Positions 8,372 to 18,656 of a stretch of 64,000 nt of DNA are shown one piece after another (positions within the stretch are counted from its first letter, which is position 1; each line of letters begins with the position of its first letter). A program made the position numbers and the translations under genes. The notes under the pieces were generated by a model. The model worked only from the letters and a program-made list of their open reading frames with translations. It did not search any database and was not told where the DNA came from. This DNA is from Devosia sp. MC521. Lineage in GTDB: Bacteria; Pseudomonadota; Alphaproteobacteria; Rhizobiales; Devosiaceae. The DNA lies in NCBI RefSeq assembly GCF_014127105.1, contig NZ_CP059902.1, forward strand, positions 1,707,001-1,771,000, given 5' to 3'.

Positions 8372-10702
8372 CTACTTGTGAACAACCGCTGTATCCAGCG
8401 GTTCCTCCTTTTGGGGCGTCTGGTCAGCTGGGGTGTCTTCCCCTTCCGACGGGCCGCTAATTGCGGGGTTCTGCAAAGGCAGGGTGAAAGTGACACAGGC
8501 GCCAACACGACCGTTGACGTCTGGTTCTGCATCGACCAATTCGACGATACCGCCGTGTTGTTCGATAATTCTAGCGACGATCGCAAGGCCCAGGCCGGTG
8601 CCTTTTTCGCGGGTCGTCATATAAGGCTCAAGCAGGCGCTGGCGATTGTCCTTCGGCCAGCCCTTGCCGTTGTCCGACACAGAGACGCGCGCGTTACGTC
8701 CCTCGATATGCGCGTCCACTGTGATTGTTGGCTGCCATTCGGCTGTGAGGGGGATGCCCTCAAAGGCCTCGACGGCGTTCTTGATAAGATTGGTCAGCAC
8801 CTGCGCCATAAGACGCGCATCAAACCAAGCCACGATGGTTTCATCTGGGAGTTGGGTGGTGATGTTGACCTCAGGCAAGCGCACGCTTTCGAGGAACACG
8901 GCTTGGCGAACGGTGTCCGTCAAATCGGAGCGCTCAGGCGCTGCCTCTGGCATACGCGCGAACGCAGAAAATTCGTCAACCATGCGGCCAATGTCGCCGA
9001 CCTGCCGGACAATGGTGTTGATGCACTTGTCAAAGACTTCCCGATCATCATCAAGCTTGTTGCCATAGCGGCGGCGCAGTCGCTCTGCTGAAAGCTGGAT
9101 CGGTGTCAGCGGGTTTTTAATTTCGTGGGCAATGCGTCGGGCTACGTCTGCCCAGGCCGAGGTACGCTGCGCCGATTCAAGATCGGTAATATCGTCGAAG
9201 GTAACGACATAGCCCTTGGACTCGGTGATGGTGCCCTCGCGCGTGAGCTGAACCTGATAAATACGGCGGTTGGTTTCATTACCGATTTGGATTTGGTCAC
9301 GCACCTGCCCACGGCGCGCCGAACGCGCCTTCTCAAGTGTCGGTGCCATCTCGGGCAGGATGGCTTCGATGCGTTCGCCCATCAGCTCGATTTCCGAACG
9401 CCCCAGCATGTCGCACGCACGCGCGTTGACCAAAGTGACCGATCCGAATGCGTCCAAACCGATGATCCCTGCGGACACGCCTTCCACCACGGCCTCAGTA
9501 AACTGCCGGCGCTTTTCGTTGACGTCGTTCGCTTTGAGCAATTCCTCGCGTTGACTGCGCAACTGCTCGGTCATGCGGTTAAACCCAGAGGAAAGATCAT
9601 GGAGATCTCCCCGCTCCTCTTTGACCGGCACCCGAATATCCAAATCACCCGCAGACACATGGCGCGATGCGATCATGAGATTACGAATTGGGTCGACGAA
9701 CCGATTGGCCAGTGCAATCCCGATCCACAGAGCGCCGAGCAGAAGAACCACGGCCAGACCGATGTACATGATTGTAAAGGTGATCTGGAACACGAGGCGA
9801 TTGGACGTGTACTGGCGGTACTCGGAGATATTTTCGTCGGTCAGACGCATATATTCGAGCACTTCAGGGTCAACCGGGCGCACCACAAAAAGGAACGCAT
9901 CGGCATAGCCGCGCAATTTGACGACCGAGCCTACAAACTGCGTTGAGCCCGGTGCAATTGCCGTCGGCACACCTTCAATCACGCCATCCGTAACCCCCGG
10001 AGGCGGCTGCGGATACGACCCAGAGACATTGATCTGGGCGCGAGCTAACGTGTTGCCATCTTTGTCGATGAGCGAGGTGAATGGGAGCGAGCGTGTAACC
10101 GCGAGCGCAGTCAAAATGCGTTCAAATCGCTGCGGGTCGGCATCATAGGTCTGGACGGCTTGCTCAAGCTCCGTGGCAACCCAGATAATGTCATCGCGCA
10201 GCACCTGAGCATGCTCGAGCATGTAGGACCGCGCCACGAGGCGCGAGCTTTCCACCATCGCGCGCGTGCGTTCGGAGAACCATTGGTCGAGACCTTGGTT
10301 CAGCGAGATCGACGCCACAACAGCGACTAGCACCGCAGGCGCTGCCGCTACGAAGGCGAACATGGTGACCATGCTGACCTGGAGCCCCGCCCCTGGCGTG
10401 CGGCGGCGATGTGCTTGCACCAGCAGAACGGCCTCGGTGACCACAAGGGCAATGACGAGCAACACCAAAACGGCAGTGACGATCCAAATGATCGTCCACA
10501 CCATCGGTGATGGCTCAATATTGGTAGCACCGGATAGAATGAGGAAGGAAATAGAGGCGAGGATGACCGATGCGGTGACGACCACAAAGCCCAGCACGCG
10601 CAGGCCGTTGTTCTGCTGCGTGAGCAAAAGAGTGCGGCGCTCCGGACGCAAAGCGTCCGAGGTCAATTCGCGTTTCTCTGTGGCCGAAATCCATTCGGTC
10701 AT
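8372..10702 (-). CDS. ntrY: Sensor histidine kinase NtrY
   Basis: A 776-residue membrane kinase that is the partner of NtrX in nitrogen and oxygen/redox signalling. Membrane segments lie at about 30-60, 72-96 and 112-136, then a periplasmic domain, another membrane segment near 315-340 (FTIMYIGLAVVLLLGALWIG), a HAMP linker, a PAS domain (VEGVSAGIIGLDAFGSVTLV), the phospho-acceptor helix with [20 protein letters not shown] and an ATPase domain with N-box NLIKNAVEAF and G-box GTGLGLAIV. The acidic, proline-containing tail after residue 745 looks unstructured. It is preceded by 172 bases with no gene after ntrC. Confidence 0.96.
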   Translation of the reverse strand: MTEWISATEKRELTSDALRPERRTLLLTQQNNGLRVLGFVVVTASVILASISFLILSGATNIEPSPMVWTIIWIVTAVLVLLVIALVVTEAVLLVQAHRRRTPGAGLQVSMVTMFAFVAAAPAVLVAVVASISLNQGLDQWFSERTRAMVESSRLVARSYMLEHAQVLRDDIIWVATELEQAVQTYDADPQRFERILTALAVTRSLPFTSLIDKDGNTLARAQINVSGSYPQPPPGVTDGVIEGVPTAIAPGSTQFVGSVVKLRGYADAFLFVVRPVDPEVLEYMRLTDENISEYRQYTSNRLVFQITFTIMYIGLAVVLLLGALWIGIALANRFVDPIRNLMIASRHVSAGDLDIRVPVKEERGDLHDLSSGFNRMTEQLRSQREELLKANDVNEKRRQFTEAVVEGVSAGIIGLDAFGSVTLVNARACDMLGRSEIELMGERIEAILPEMAPTLEKARSARRGQVRDQIQIGNETNRRIYQVQLTREGTITESKGYVVTFDDITDLESAQRTSAWADVARRIAHEIKNPLTPIQLSAERLRRRYGNKLDDDREVFDKCINTIVRQVGDIGRMVDEFSAFARMPEAAPERSDLTDTVRQAVFLESVRLPEVNITTQLPDETIVAWFDARLMAQVLTNLIKNAVEAFEGIPLTAEWQPTITVDAHIEGRNARVSVSDNGKGWPKDNRQRLLEPYMTTREKGTGLGLAIVARIIEQHGGIVELVDAEPDVNGRVGACVTFTLPLQNPAISGPSEGEDTPADQTPQKEEPLDTAVVHK

Positions 10703-10874
10703 TAAGCGCCTAACACCCCTATCGTCGGCGCAAGAGGGCTGCGCCGCCAGTTGTCTCCCGCAGTCAATCAGTGACTTCTTATGGGAGATGGCAAAGCCTG
10801 ACCCAATTCGAGCAACCCTTCAAGATAAATGTTGCCAAAATGTGACAGTGCCTGTGGGCGATCCGATCGGAGGC
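10703..10874 (-). promoter_or_regulatory. Gap between ntrC and ntrY, presumed ntrYX promoter region
   Basis: The other genes of this run overlap or abut; only here is there a 172-base break, so an ntrY promoter is plausible. I see no clear -35/-10 pair, no strong terminator for ntrC and no NtrC-type palindrome. This is inference from spacing only. Confidence 0.3.
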
Positions 10875-12326
10875 CTAAAGCCCCCGACGGCTGTGCTTAA
10901 CAATCTCGATGGAATGGGTGCGGATCTTCTTGCGTAAAGTGTTGCGGTTGAGCCCTAAAAGGTCCGCGGCCTTAATCTGATTGCCACCACAGGCATTGAG
11001 GGCCATTGCGATCAACGGTGCTTCGACACGATCAATTACGCGCTGATACAATCCTGCTGGCGGCAGGTTCGGCTCATACTCACGCAAGACTTCGCCAACG
11101 TGAGTCTCAACCGCCATCGAGAGATCGACGGGGCCAGCAACCATCGTCGGTGCCGAGATGCGGTCAGCAATATTGAGCTCATTTTGGACGATTTCAGCCG
11201 AAATCTGCTCGTCGGCATAAAGCGCTGCAAGCCGACGCACGAGGTTTTCAAGCTCGCGGATATTACCCGGCCAAGAGTAGTTCTGCATGAGGCGGATGGC
11301 TTCAGGCGAGACGGTCTTTAAGGGCTCGCCTTCACGCTGCGCTGCACGGAGGAAATGTGCGACCAAATCCGCAATGTCATCGGTGCGCTCGCGCAGTGGT
11401 GGCAAGCGGATGGGCACGACGTTGAGGCGGTAGTACAGATCCTCACGGAAGAGACCCTGGCGGATCATCTGGCTAAGATCACGGTGCGTCGCAGCGACGA
11501 TACGGACGTTGGTCTTGATCGGGGTGCGCCCGCCGACCATGGTGTATTCGCCCTCTTGCAAGACGCGCAGCAAACGGGTTTGCGCATCCATCGGCATATC
11601 GCCAATTTCGTCGAGGAACAGCGTGCCGCCTTCGGCTTGTTCAAAGCGCCCCGATGACCGGGCATTTGCGCCCGTAAAGGCACCCTTCTCGTGGCCGAAC
11701 AATTCGGCTTCGATCAAGTCGCGCGGAATGGCGGCCATGTTAATGGCAACGAAGGGGCCATTGCGCCGCTTACCAAAGTCATGAAGCGCACGAGCGACCA
11801 GCTCCTTACCCGTCCCGCTTTCGCCCGTCACCATGACCGTGAGGTCGGTCTGCATCAGGCGTGCGAGCGCGCGATAAATGTCCTGCATGGCCGTGGAGCG
11901 ACCAACCAAGGGCATGGATTCTGATGGCTCTTCCGCTTCGCGCTCAGCTTTGGCTGGCTTCTTAGCATCGGCCAAAGCGCGCGATACGACAGACAAAACC
12001 TCAGTAATATCAAAGGGCTTAGGAAGATATTCGTAAGCACCAACTTCAGACGCGCGGATCGCAGTCATGAAAGTATTCTGGGCGCTCATCACGATCATCG
12101 GAAGCTCGGGACGGAGCTTTTTGATTTTCGGCATGACGTCGAAAGCACTGCCGTCGGGCATGGCAACGTCGGTGATCAGAATATCCCCTTCGCCACGGCT
12201 CACCCAATTCCACATGGTCGAGATATTGCCTGTGGGGCGCACTTCATACCCTGCACGGGTCAACGCTTGGTTCAGCACCATACGGATCGCCGCATCGTCA
12301 TCGGCAAGCAGAACGACATGGCTCAT
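10875..12326 (-). CDS. ntrC: Nitrogen regulation response regulator NtrC
   Basis: A 483-residue sigma-54 activator. The receiver domain has D9-D11 and phospho-acceptor D53 (ILITDVAMP). The AAA+ domain is complete: Walker A GESGTGKE, the sigma-54-contacting loop [10 protein letters not shown], Walker [14 protein letters not shown] and the arginine-finger region. The C-terminal Fis-type helix-turn-helix reads [20 protein letters not shown]. It turns on ammonia-assimilation genes when NtrB phosphorylates it under nitrogen limitation. Its ATG overlaps the ntrB stop as ATGA, so translation is coupled. Confidence 0.98.
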   Translation of the reverse strand: MSHVVLLADDDAAIRMVLNQALTRAGYEVRPTGNISTMWNWVSRGEGDILITDVAMPDGSAFDVMPKIKKLRPELPMIVMSAQNTFMTAIRASEVGAYEYLPKPFDITEVLSVVSRALADAKKPAKAEREAEEPSESMPLVGRSTAMQDIYRALARLMQTDLTVMVTGESGTGKELVARALHDFGKRRNGPFVAINMAAIPRDLIEAELFGHEKGAFTGANARSSGRFEQAEGGTLFLDEIGDMPMDAQTRLLRVLQEGEYTMVGGRTPIKTNVRIVAATHRDLSQMIRQGLFREDLYYRLNVVPIRLPPLRERTDDIADLVAHFLRAAQREGEPLKTVSPEAIRLMQNYSWPGNIRELENLVRRLAALYADEQISAEIVQNELNIADRISAPTMVAGPVDLSMAVETHVGEVLREYEPNLPPAGLYQRVIDRVEAPLIAMALNACGGNQIKAADLLGLNRNTLRKKIRTHSIEIVKHSRRGL

Positions 12327-13462
12327 GAATTCGCGCCCTCTTCAGCTTCAACAGAGTCCTGCAAATCGCCTTTAGCGACCGGCAGAAGAATTCGGAAACG
12401 GGTACGACCCGGCCGGCTTTCGCAATCAATGACACCGCCATGATCGCCGATGATCTTTGCCACCAAAGGCAGACCTAAGCCTGAGCCGTTCATCTTCGTC
12501 GTGACGAAGGGGTCGAATAGGAATGGCATAATATCTGGCGGTACGCCGGGGCCGTTATCCTCAATCAAAATTTCAAGCGGCAGCGAAATGCGCTGCGCCA
12601 CACCAGACACCGCTATGCGGATGCCGGGCCGGAAGGCTGTCGAAATTCGGATTTCAGGATTATGTGTTTTTTCAAGGGCTTCCGAGGCGTTCTTGATTAA
12701 ATTCAAGAAGACTTGGATCAGCCGATCGCGGTTTCCCAGAACAGGCGGCAGCGAAGGATCATACTCTTCGTAGAAGGTAATGCCGCGAGAGACGCCATTT
12801 CGAGCGAGCAGTTTGACCCGGTCAAGAACGACGTGAATATTGATCGGCTCACGCTCCAGCGGGCGTTCATCGCCGAACACTTCAACGCGATCAATCAGAT
12901 GAACAATACGATCGGTCTCATCCCGAATGAGACGCGCCAGCGGCATTTCCTCTGGCGGGATAGAGGATTCCAGCAACTGTGCTGCGCCGCGAATACCAGA
13001 GAGTGGGTTCTTAATTTCGTGTGCCAACATCGCCGCGAGGCCCGTCACCGATTTTGCCGCGCCGCGAGACACCATCTGGCGGTCGATCTTATCGGCCATG
13101 GTGCGCTCTTGGATAAGAATGGCGATGCGGTCGTCACTGTCGGTTAGCGGACTAGCGAAAACGTCAGCAACGCGTTCGTCGCCAAAACGGGACGAACCAA
13201 CCAAGACGCGGTACTCAGTCATTGGTGCGCGACGCTGGATCACACTTTCGACCAGCGAGATGATGGGCGACCCAAACGCAATAAGATCGTCTAGCGTCTG
13301 GCGCGACAGCACGCTCATTGATGCGCCGAAGAAGGCCTCAGCGGCATAATTGGCAAAGCTGATGTGCCGCTCTGCGGTGAGAACCATGATCGGCTGTGGC
13401 AGAGCCTGAAGGACAGATCGGGCTGCGATCGAGTCAACATCAGAGATAGTCGCATTTGTCAT
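12323..13462 (-). CDS. ntrB: Nitrogen sensor histidine kinase NtrB
   Basis: A soluble 379-residue kinase/phosphatase for NtrC that responds to PII protein. A PAS domain (about 15-125, starting [20 protein letters not shown]) precedes the phospho-acceptor His148 in [20 protein letters not shown] and the ATPase domain with [10 protein letters not shown] and [10 protein letters not shown] chose the ATG at 13462 because it overlaps the dusB stop as ATGA; a TTG 15 bases upstream gives a longer form but would contain the GGAG ribosome-binding site. The order dusB-ntrB-ntrC is the conserved nifR3-ntrBC operon of alphaproteobacteria. Confidence 0.97.
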   Translation of the reverse strand: MTNATISDVDSIAARSVLQALPQPIMVLTAERHISFANYAAEAFFGASMSVLSRQTLDDLIAFGSPIISLVESVIQRRAPMTEYRVLVGSSRFGDERVADVFASPLTDSDDRIAILIQERTMADKIDRQMVSRGAAKSVTGLAAMLAHEIKNPLSGIRGAAQLLESSIPPEEMPLARLIRDETDRIVHLIDRVEVFGDERPLEREPINIHVVLDRVKLLARNGVSRGITFYEEYDPSLPPVLGNRDRLIQVFLNLIKNASEALEKTHNPEIRISTAFRPGIRIAVSGVAQRISLPLEILIEDNGPGVPPDIMPFLFDPFVTTKMNGSGLGLPLVAKIIGDHGGVIDCESRPGRTRFRILLPVAKGDLQDSVEAEEGANS

Positions 13463-14469
13463 GCAGCGGCACTCCAATGGCCGGAAAATACGTCACCAAT
13501 CAGTGCTATAACTGCACTCGGATTGTCGTTGTCTAGCAAAGCCTTACGGGTCGGCTTATCAAGTTGAAGATTGGCTGCGTCAGCATACCAATCGAGATGC
13601 TTGCGCGCAGCGCGCAGACCAACTTCGATGCCATAATCGCTCAGCATATTCTCGTAATGCTCTCTGATGAGCGCAATAAGGGCGTCGCCGGTTGGCGCTT
13701 CTGGCCCCACCTGCCCCGCCAAGGCCGCCCCGATTTGCGCAACCTTCCACGGTTGCCCCTGCGCGCCACGCCCAAGCATCACTGCGGCTGCACCAGATTG
13801 CTCAAGTGCTGTTCGTGCGCTGGCTTCATCGACGATATCGCCGTTAACGACGACAGGAACCGAAACACTTTCGACAACTTCGCGCACCAGCGCCCAGCGG
13901 GCCGTGCCCTTGTAGAATTGCTGGCGAGTACGGCCGTGAACGGTGATCATTTGCGCCCCTGCACTCACAGCAAGGTTCGCAATCTGGGGTGCATTGAGGC
14001 TGTCATCATCCCAACCGAGGCGCATCTTGACGGTCACCGGCTTGGATGTCGCGGCCGAAACCGCCTCGACAATAGCCAAAGCCTGGTCTGGAACGCGCAT
14101 CAACGCAGAGCCGGCGTAACCCGTGGTGACGCGCTTGGCAGGACAGCCGAAATTGATATCGATAATATCGGCACCCGCATCTTCGGCAATGCGCGCACCC
14201 TCAGACATCCAATGCGGGTCGCAGCCCGCCAACTGGACCATATGAGGCAAGGAGCCCGCTCGCCCGAGCTTTTGAACCATGCCGCTGTGGCCGGTGGTCA
14301 AGGCCGCGCTGGCGACCATTTCTGACACAACCAAGCCCGCGCCAAACCGCTCCGCAATCTCGCGGAAGGGTCGGTCCGTGATACCGGCCATCGGCGCCAA
14401 TATTGCACGATTGCGCAATGCGTGGCCCCCGATGCTCAACGGGCGTGCATTTGAAGACAAGAATTGCAC
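13459..14469 (-). CDS. dusB: tRNA-dihydrouridine synthase DusB (NifR3)
   Basis: A 336-residue FMN enzyme that reduces uridines in the tRNA D-loop. The TIM-barrel opening ILAPMAGITDRPFREIAERF and the active-site segment INFGCPAKRV with Cys109 are plain, followed by VKMRLGWDD and VHGRTRQQFY. The first gene of the ntrBC operon. The start is a GTG at 14469 without an obvious ribosome-binding site; the next in-frame candidate is a TTG three codons in. A palindrome resembling an NtrC site (14465-14481) overlaps this start. Confidence 0.95.
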   Translation of the reverse strand: MQFLSSNARPLSIGGHALRNRAILAPMAGITDRPFREIAERFGAGLVVSEMVASAALTTGHSGMVQKLGRAGSLPHMVQLAGCDPHWMSEGARIAEDAGADIIDINFGCPAKRVTTGYAGSALMRVPDQALAIVEAVSAATSKPVTVKMRLGWDDDSLNAPQIANLAVSAGAQMITVHGRTRQQFYKGTARWALVREVVESVSVPVVVNGDIVDEASARTALEQSGAAAVMLGRGAQGQPWKVAQIGAALAGQVGPEAPTGDALIALIREHYENMLSDYGIEVGLRAARKHLDWYADAANLQLDKPTRKALLDNDNPSAVIALIGDVFSGHWSAAA

Positions 14470-14481
14470 CAGTTTTGGTCA
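14465..14481. promoter_or_regulatory. Possible NtrC-binding site at the dusB-ntrBC start
   Basis: The plus strand reads TGCACCAGTTTTGGTCA. One half, TGCACCA, is a perfect match to the enterobacterial NtrC consensus TGCACCA-N3-TGGTGCA; the other half matches at 4 of 7 positions. Spacing is correct. It covers the dusB GTG start, so binding would repress or mark an upstream promoter. Seen by eye only. Confidence 0.35.
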
Positions 14482-14617
14482 GGAGTAAGGAAGTGCCTGC
14501 ACAATAATCATTTTCAGTCAGGGCGCAACACGTACTGGCTGTAAAACTTGAGCAAATCAGCCCTGCTCTTGCCGCATGTCGGGCGGAGGGCTAGACCTTT
14601 AACCAATAGCGGTTCTT

Positions 14618-15826
14618 GTGAGTGCCTACATCGACATGTCTTCAAAATCCATAGCCGTTATCGTCGTTGCGGCCGGAAAAGGCGAACGTGCCAATGCCAA
14701 TGGGATCGCCGATCCCAAGCAATACCGAGAAATCGCCGGAAAATCGGTATTGTCCAGAACCATAGAAGCGTTTCTAGGCCACGAATCTGTGACCCTCGTA
14801 TTGCCCGTAATCCACCCAGATCATGCGCAACGCTATGCCGATTTGGGCTTGCACCATGAACGGCTACACGACGCAGTGCCTGGTGGAGCGACTCGTCAAG
14901 CCTCTGTGCTGGAAGGCCTAAAAGCGCTTGCCAAACTCCGCATTGACCGCGTGCTGATCCAAGATGCCGCACGTCCATTCGTTTCGCATCGCATCATAGA
15001 TGATGTCATTGAAGCCCTTAAGGAGCACGATGGCGCATTGCCGACACTTCCAACAACAGACACGATCAAGCGCAGCCTTGGTGACGGTCTGATTTCCAAA
15101 ACTGAAGACAGAAATCTGCTGTTCGCCGCCCAAACACCTCAGGGTTTCCGGTTCGGTCCAATCTTTTCTGCCCACATGCGCACCGGCACTGTCCGTCGAG
15201 AATTTACCGATGATGCCGAAATCGCCGAATGGGCGGGTATGCGGGTCAAAATGGTCCCTGGCGACCGCGACAATTTCAAAATTACACACCCGGAAGACTT
15301 CGCTCGTGCAGAGCGATTGCTGGCAGGAGAAACCATGTTCGAAACGCGTGTTGGCACCGGCTATGACGTGCATTATTTCGAGCCCGGTGATGCCGTATGG
15401 CTTTGTGGCGTCAAAATTCCGCACCATTCGAAGCTCAATGGCCATTCCGATGCCGACGTTGCGCTCCATGCTTTGACTGACGCTATTCTCGGGGCAATTG
15501 GCGCGGGAGACATCGGCATCCACTTCCCACCAAGTGATGAGCAGTGGCGTGGTGCTGCTTCTACAATATTCCTCAAACATGCGGGCAAGCTTGTCGCTGA
15601 ACGCAAGGCACGTATCGTAAATCTGGACGTGACAATTGTTGCAGAAGCGCCGAGGATTGCAAAACACGCACCAGCCATGTGTGCAGTTATTGCTGAAACT
15701 CTCGGGATCTCGCCTTCGCGTGTCAACGTTAAGGCGACAACCAATGAAAAGCTCGGTTTCATTGGGCGAGAGGAAGGCATGGTTGCCATGGCCAGCGCGA
15801 GCATTGAGGTACCCAGGGAGGACTAG
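14618..15826 (+). CDS. ispDF: Bifunctional IspD/IspF isoprenoid enzyme
   Basis: A fusion of about 400 residues of two steps of the MEP isoprenoid pathway. The IspD part (to about 230) makes CDP-methylerythritol; it has the nucleotide-binding opening IAVIVVAAGKGERANANGIA, then DAARPFV and later TDDAEIAEWAG. The IspF part starts near residue 240 (MFETRVGTGYDVHYFEPGDA) and makes the cyclodiphosphate; zinc ligands DVH and HSDADV and the C-terminal TTNEKLGFIGREEG are visible. Such fusions are typical of alpha- and epsilonproteobacteria. The start may be the GTG at 14618 or the ATG at 14636; neither has a strong ribosome-binding site. Confidence 0.96.
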   Translation: MSAYIDMSSKSIAVIVVAAGKGERANANGIADPKQYREIAGKSVLSRTIEAFLGHESVTLVLPVIHPDHAQRYADLGLHHERLHDAVPGGATRQASVLEGLKALAKLRIDRVLIQDAARPFVSHRIIDDVIEALKEHDGALPTLPTTDTIKRSLGDGLISKTEDRNLLFAAQTPQGFRFGPIFSAHMRTGTVRREFTDDAEIAEWAGMRVKMVPGDRDNFKITHPEDFARAERLLAGETMFETRVGTGYDVHYFEPGDAVWLCGVKIPHHSKLNGHSDADVALHALTDAILGAIGAGDIGIHFPPSDEQWRGAASTIFLKHAGKLVAERKARIVNLDVTIVAEAPRIAKHAPAMCAVIAETLGISPSRVNVKATTNEKLGFIGREEGMVAMASASIEVPRED

Positions 15827-16330
15827 TTGGCTTCTAAATCTGCACCACTCAGCACTGCAAAACGGGTTATTTCCGCCCTTTCGGACCGGAAGCTTTCGAT
15901 TGTAACCGCTGAAAGCTGCACAGGCGGCATGATCGCCGCCGCGCTGACTGATGTTCCCGGCTCTTCAGCCGCTCTCTTCGGTGGTTTCATCACCTATTCC
16001 AACGAGGCTAAGGCGAGCATGATCCATGTTCAGCCTCGCCTCATTCAGGACTATGGCGCGGTCAGCAATCAAGTTGCCCGCGCTATGGCGGACGGCGCGC
16101 GGAACACGGCCAATGCCGATATTGCCGTGTCGAGCACGGGCATTGCCGGGCCGGATGGCGGTTCAGACAAAAAGCCCGTTGGCTTGGTCTATGTCGCGGT
16201 GTCGACAGAGCTCGCCACGGTCGTCATTGAACACCAATTCGGCGACATCGGCCGCGACGAGATCCGCAAAGCAACCGTAGAGGCCGCGCTGGAACTCGTC
16301 CTGCAGGTTGTAAGCAGCGACGACGATTGA
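15827..16330 (+). CDS. pncC: CinA C-terminal / PncC nicotinamide-nucleotide amidase
   Basis: A 167-residue single-domain protein. The segment LSIVTAESCTGGMIAAALTD, then YSNEAKASMI and STGIAGPDGGSDKKPVGLVY, are the conserved motifs of the CinA C-terminal domain, which deamidates NMN in pyridine-nucleotide recycling. It starts with TTG directly after the ispDF stop; a strong AGGGAGG site lies 7 bases upstream, inside the end of ispDF. Coupled to ispDF, a common alphaproteobacterial pair. Often labelled 'CinA family protein'; the N-terminal competence domain is absent. Confidence 0.93.
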   Translation: MASKSAPLSTAKRVISALSDRKLSIVTAESCTGGMIAAALTDVPGSSAALFGGFITYSNEAKASMIHVQPRLIQDYGAVSNQVARAMADGARNTANADIAVSSTGIAGPDGGSDKKPVGLVYVAVSTELATVVIEHQFGDIGRDEIRKATVEAALELVLQVVSSDDD

Positions 16331-16418
16331 TCAAGGGCTTCGTCTGTCACGTCGGCGAAGACGGCAGCGCGGTTGTGAGGACGATGGTCCAGACCAATCC
16401 CCCGCCCCTCCCATCGAC

Positions 16419-16441
16419 ATCACCCGGCGCGACCGGGTGAT
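16419..16441. terminator. Perfect 9-bp hairpin between convergent genes
   Basis: ATCACCCGG, five-base loop CGCGA, CCGGGTGAT. It lies between convergent pncC and the DUF1643 gene. There is no T run, so it may be a bidirectional attenuating hairpin rather than a classic intrinsic terminator. Confidence 0.4.
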
Positions 16442-16472
16442 CCGGCCTGCCCCCACACTGATCATAATAGTC

Positions 16473-17033
16473 TTAGAAGCGCACCAGCTGCGTATCGCCA
16501 CGAAGATAGAGCGGGTGTTTTGGGGAGCCATCGCCGTTCTTGCCGAAGCAATAAAGCGGCACTTTGGCGGCTTCCAGCGCACTCACCAGCTGCTGCCCGG
16601 CAGGCGCGAGCGCCTTGTTGAGCTTGCCGTGGCAGAGCACGACCCGCCCCGCCTTCGTTGCCAGACCTAATATGGTCGGCAGATTGACTGGCGACACTGC
16701 TTCCACGCCGTCTTCGAGCAGCATTTTGGGGTGTGTCGCGCGATAATCGCCGACGTTGCACTTCACCATGCCCTCAAAGCCTTCGCGGCGGGAGAAGCCC
16801 CACTCGCGCGCGCAAGTTGGATCATCCACACTCGCGTCGGCGGTTGATGGGTTCATGCCAATAAACAGAATATAGCGCTCGGGAAATTGCTCCCCGAGCC
16901 AACGGCGCATGACTTGTCTATAGCGGCCATCCTCGGAGATCACCGCATCGCCATTGACCCCGGCACCAAGGCGCAACCGCACCTTACCGCCCGGATCATG
17001 CGCGTCCGGCTCATATCCGAAGAGATCACTCAT
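16473..17033 (-). CDS. DUF1643 domain-containing protein
   Basis: A 186-residue protein. The core [20 protein letters not shown] followed by [20 protein letters not shown] is the DUF1643 signature; near the C-terminus a conserved CHGKLN and [18 protein letters not shown] are seen. The family has no assigned biochemical role; it occurs scattered in bacteria, phages and plasmids. Its ATG overlaps the folD stop as ATGA, so it is translationally coupled to folD, which hints at a link with folate or simply a shared transcript. No membrane segment or signal peptide. Confidence 0.85.
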   Translation of the reverse strand: MSDLFGYEPDAHDPGGKVRLRLGAGVNGDAVISEDGRYRQVMRRWLGEQFPERYILFIGMNPSTADASVDDPTCAREWGFSRREGFEGMVKCNVGDYRATHPKMLLEDGVEAVSPVNLPTILGLATKAGRVVLCHGKLNKALAPAGQQLVSALEAAKVPLYCFGKNGDGSPKHPLYLRGDTQLVRF

Positions 17034-17932
17034 GCCGTGAGATCGCTCGGTGGCACAAGGCCGTTAATCAGCGATGCCGTCGTGATCGTGTTCGCCAGAA
17101 GGCACGCGATGGTCATCGGACCAACGCCACCGGGAACCGGGGTAATCGCACCCGCGACTTCCGCCGCAGCGGCGGTATCCACGTCGCCAACGAGGCGGGT
17201 TTTGCCTTCGCCCTTTTCCGGCGCCGGAATGCGATTGATGCCAACGTCGATGACTACAGCGCCTGGCTTGATCCAATCGCCCTTGACCATGTGCGGACGG
17301 CCAACAGCGGCGACCACAATGTCAGCGGCGCGGACAACGTCGGCAAGGTTTTGGGTGCGCGAGTGCGCCACGGTGACAGTGCAATTGTCGCGCAGCAACA
17401 GCTGCATCATCGGCTTACCAACAAGGTTGGACCGACCAATGATGACAGCGTTCTTGCCTTCGAGCGAGCCGAGTTCATCGCGCAGCAGCATCAGGCAGCC
17501 AAGGGGCGTGCAGGACACGGGGCCCGGCAGGCCAATCTGCACCTTACCAACGTTTTCAGCGGTAAAGCTGTCGACGTCTTTAGCCGGTGAAATCGCCTCA
17601 ATGACCTTATTGCCGTCGATGTGCTTTGGCACCGGCATTTGCACCAGAATGCCATGCACGGCCGGATCATTGTTCAGCTTATGAACCAGCGCGATGAGTT
17701 CGGCTTCCGAAGCGTCGGCTGGCAATTCGTGCTTGAACGAAGCCATGCCCACTTCAGCCGTCTGCTTGGCTTTGTTGGTGACATAGACTTGGCTTGCCGG
17801 ATCTTCGCCGACAATCACCACAGCGAGGCCCGGCGTAATACCGTGTTCCGTCTTGAGGCGTTCGACGTGACCTGCGACCCGCTTGCGCAAGTTTTCGGCG
17901 AAGGTTTTGCCATCGATGATTTTTGCGGTCAT
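17030..17932 (-). CDS. folD: Methylenetetrahydrofolate dehydrogenase/cyclohydrolase FolD
   Basis: A 300-residue bifunctional enzyme interconverting 5,10-methylene-, methenyl- and 10-formyl-tetrahydrofolate with NADP. Active-site YVTNK (Tyr50, Lys54), the substrate-binding [14 protein letters not shown]-binding [13 protein letters not shown] and the C-terminal [19 protein letters not shown] are all present. The start [15 protein letters not shown] is placed at 17932; longer upstream reading lacks family similarity. Feeds one-carbon units to purine synthesis (purN is elsewhere in the window). Upstream a secreted-protein gene diverges. Confidence 0.97.
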   Translation of the reverse strand: MTAKIIDGKTFAENLRKRVAGHVERLKTEHGITPGLAVVIVGEDPASQVYVTNKAKQTAEVGMASFKHELPADASEAELIALVHKLNNDPAVHGILVQMPVPKHIDGNKVIEAISPAKDVDSFTAENVGKVQIGLPGPVSCTPLGCLMLLRDELGSLEGKNAVIIGRSNLVGKPMMQLLLRDNCTVTVAHSRTQNLADVVRAADIVVAAVGRPHMVKGDWIKPGAVVIDVGINRIPAPEKGEGKTRLVGDVDTAAAAEVAGAITPVPGGVGPMTIACLLANTITTASLINGLVPPSDLTA

Positions 17933-18007
17933 TTTGGCCTCATTCTGGTTCAATAACGGAAGTACATCGCGAGTCCTGCGCGATGCGCACGACATAAGGG
18001 AAGAGAA

Positions 18008-18616
18008 ATGATCCGTCCATTGCTTTGGCTGCCTTTGATAGCGCTTTCGGTCAGCGCTGCTGCCGCAAACGATATCGACCTCAGAGAAGCTGCAACCAAA
18101 TTGCACCAAGCCGCGGGCGGCGAAGTCTGTTCAGAACCAGACGAGTATTTTCAGGACGACGCTTATGGGGCCTGGGAGATTTCCTATCAGCCCAGCTGGA
18201 CAGACGACGAGGAGCAAAAGCAAAAAGTCACGCTCATCAGCATGTTCTGCATGGCCGGAGCCTATAATATAACGGACAGCTACTACCTCTACACCGACAC
18301 CGAAGGCCTGCGCCCCATCGCTTTCGCCCAGCCGGATATCGATGTTCGCTATGTCAATGATGACTATGAGGGCGAAGTCGAAGACATCTCCGTCAAGGGC
18401 ATGGGCACGACCCTAGGTTTGGTCAATTCTCACTTCGACGAAGAGACTTTGACCATCACCGAATATTCGAAGTGGCGCGGCCTTGGCGATGCCAGCTCTG
18501 CCGGTACCTGGGTGTTCAGCGACGGCACATTTTCGCTAAAGAAATACGACGTCGACGCGAGCTATGACGGCGAAATGAACCCCGTTACGATCGTTGACTA
18601 CTCAGGCGAAAACTAA
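18008..18616 (+). CDS. Secreted protein of unknown function
   Basis: A 202-residue protein with a clear signal peptide: [20 protein letters not shown], with likely cleavage before NDIDL. The mature part is very acidic and rich in Asp, Tyr and Ser ([36 protein letters not shown]-like segments), with one pair of Cys in the N-terminal half (EVCSEPDE and MFCMAGAY) that could form a disulphide. I recognise the general look of a DUF1176-type periplasmic protein but cannot assign it. AGAGAA upstream of the ATG is a moderate ribosome-binding site. A hairpin follows at 18627. Confidence 0.75.
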   Translation: MIRPLLWLPLIALSVSAAAANDIDLREAATKLHQAAGGEVCSEPDEYFQDDAYGAWEISYQPSWTDDEEQKQKVTLISMFCMAGAYNITDSYYLYTDTEGLRPIAFAQPDIDVRYVNDDYEGEVEDISVKGMGTTLGLVNSHFDEETLTITEYSKWRGLGDASSAGTWVFSDGTFSLKKYDVDASYDGEMNPVTIVDYSGEN

Positions 18617-18626
18617 ATCCAAGAAA

Positions 18627-18656
18627 AGGCCGTCCCGCATTACTGCCGGACGGCCT
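18627..18656 (+). terminator. Hairpin after the secreted-protein gene
   Basis: AGGCCGTCC and GGACGGCCT form a perfect 9-bp stem with a 12-base loop, 10 bases after the stop. No T run follows, so termination may be weak or factor-dependent. Confidence 0.5.
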
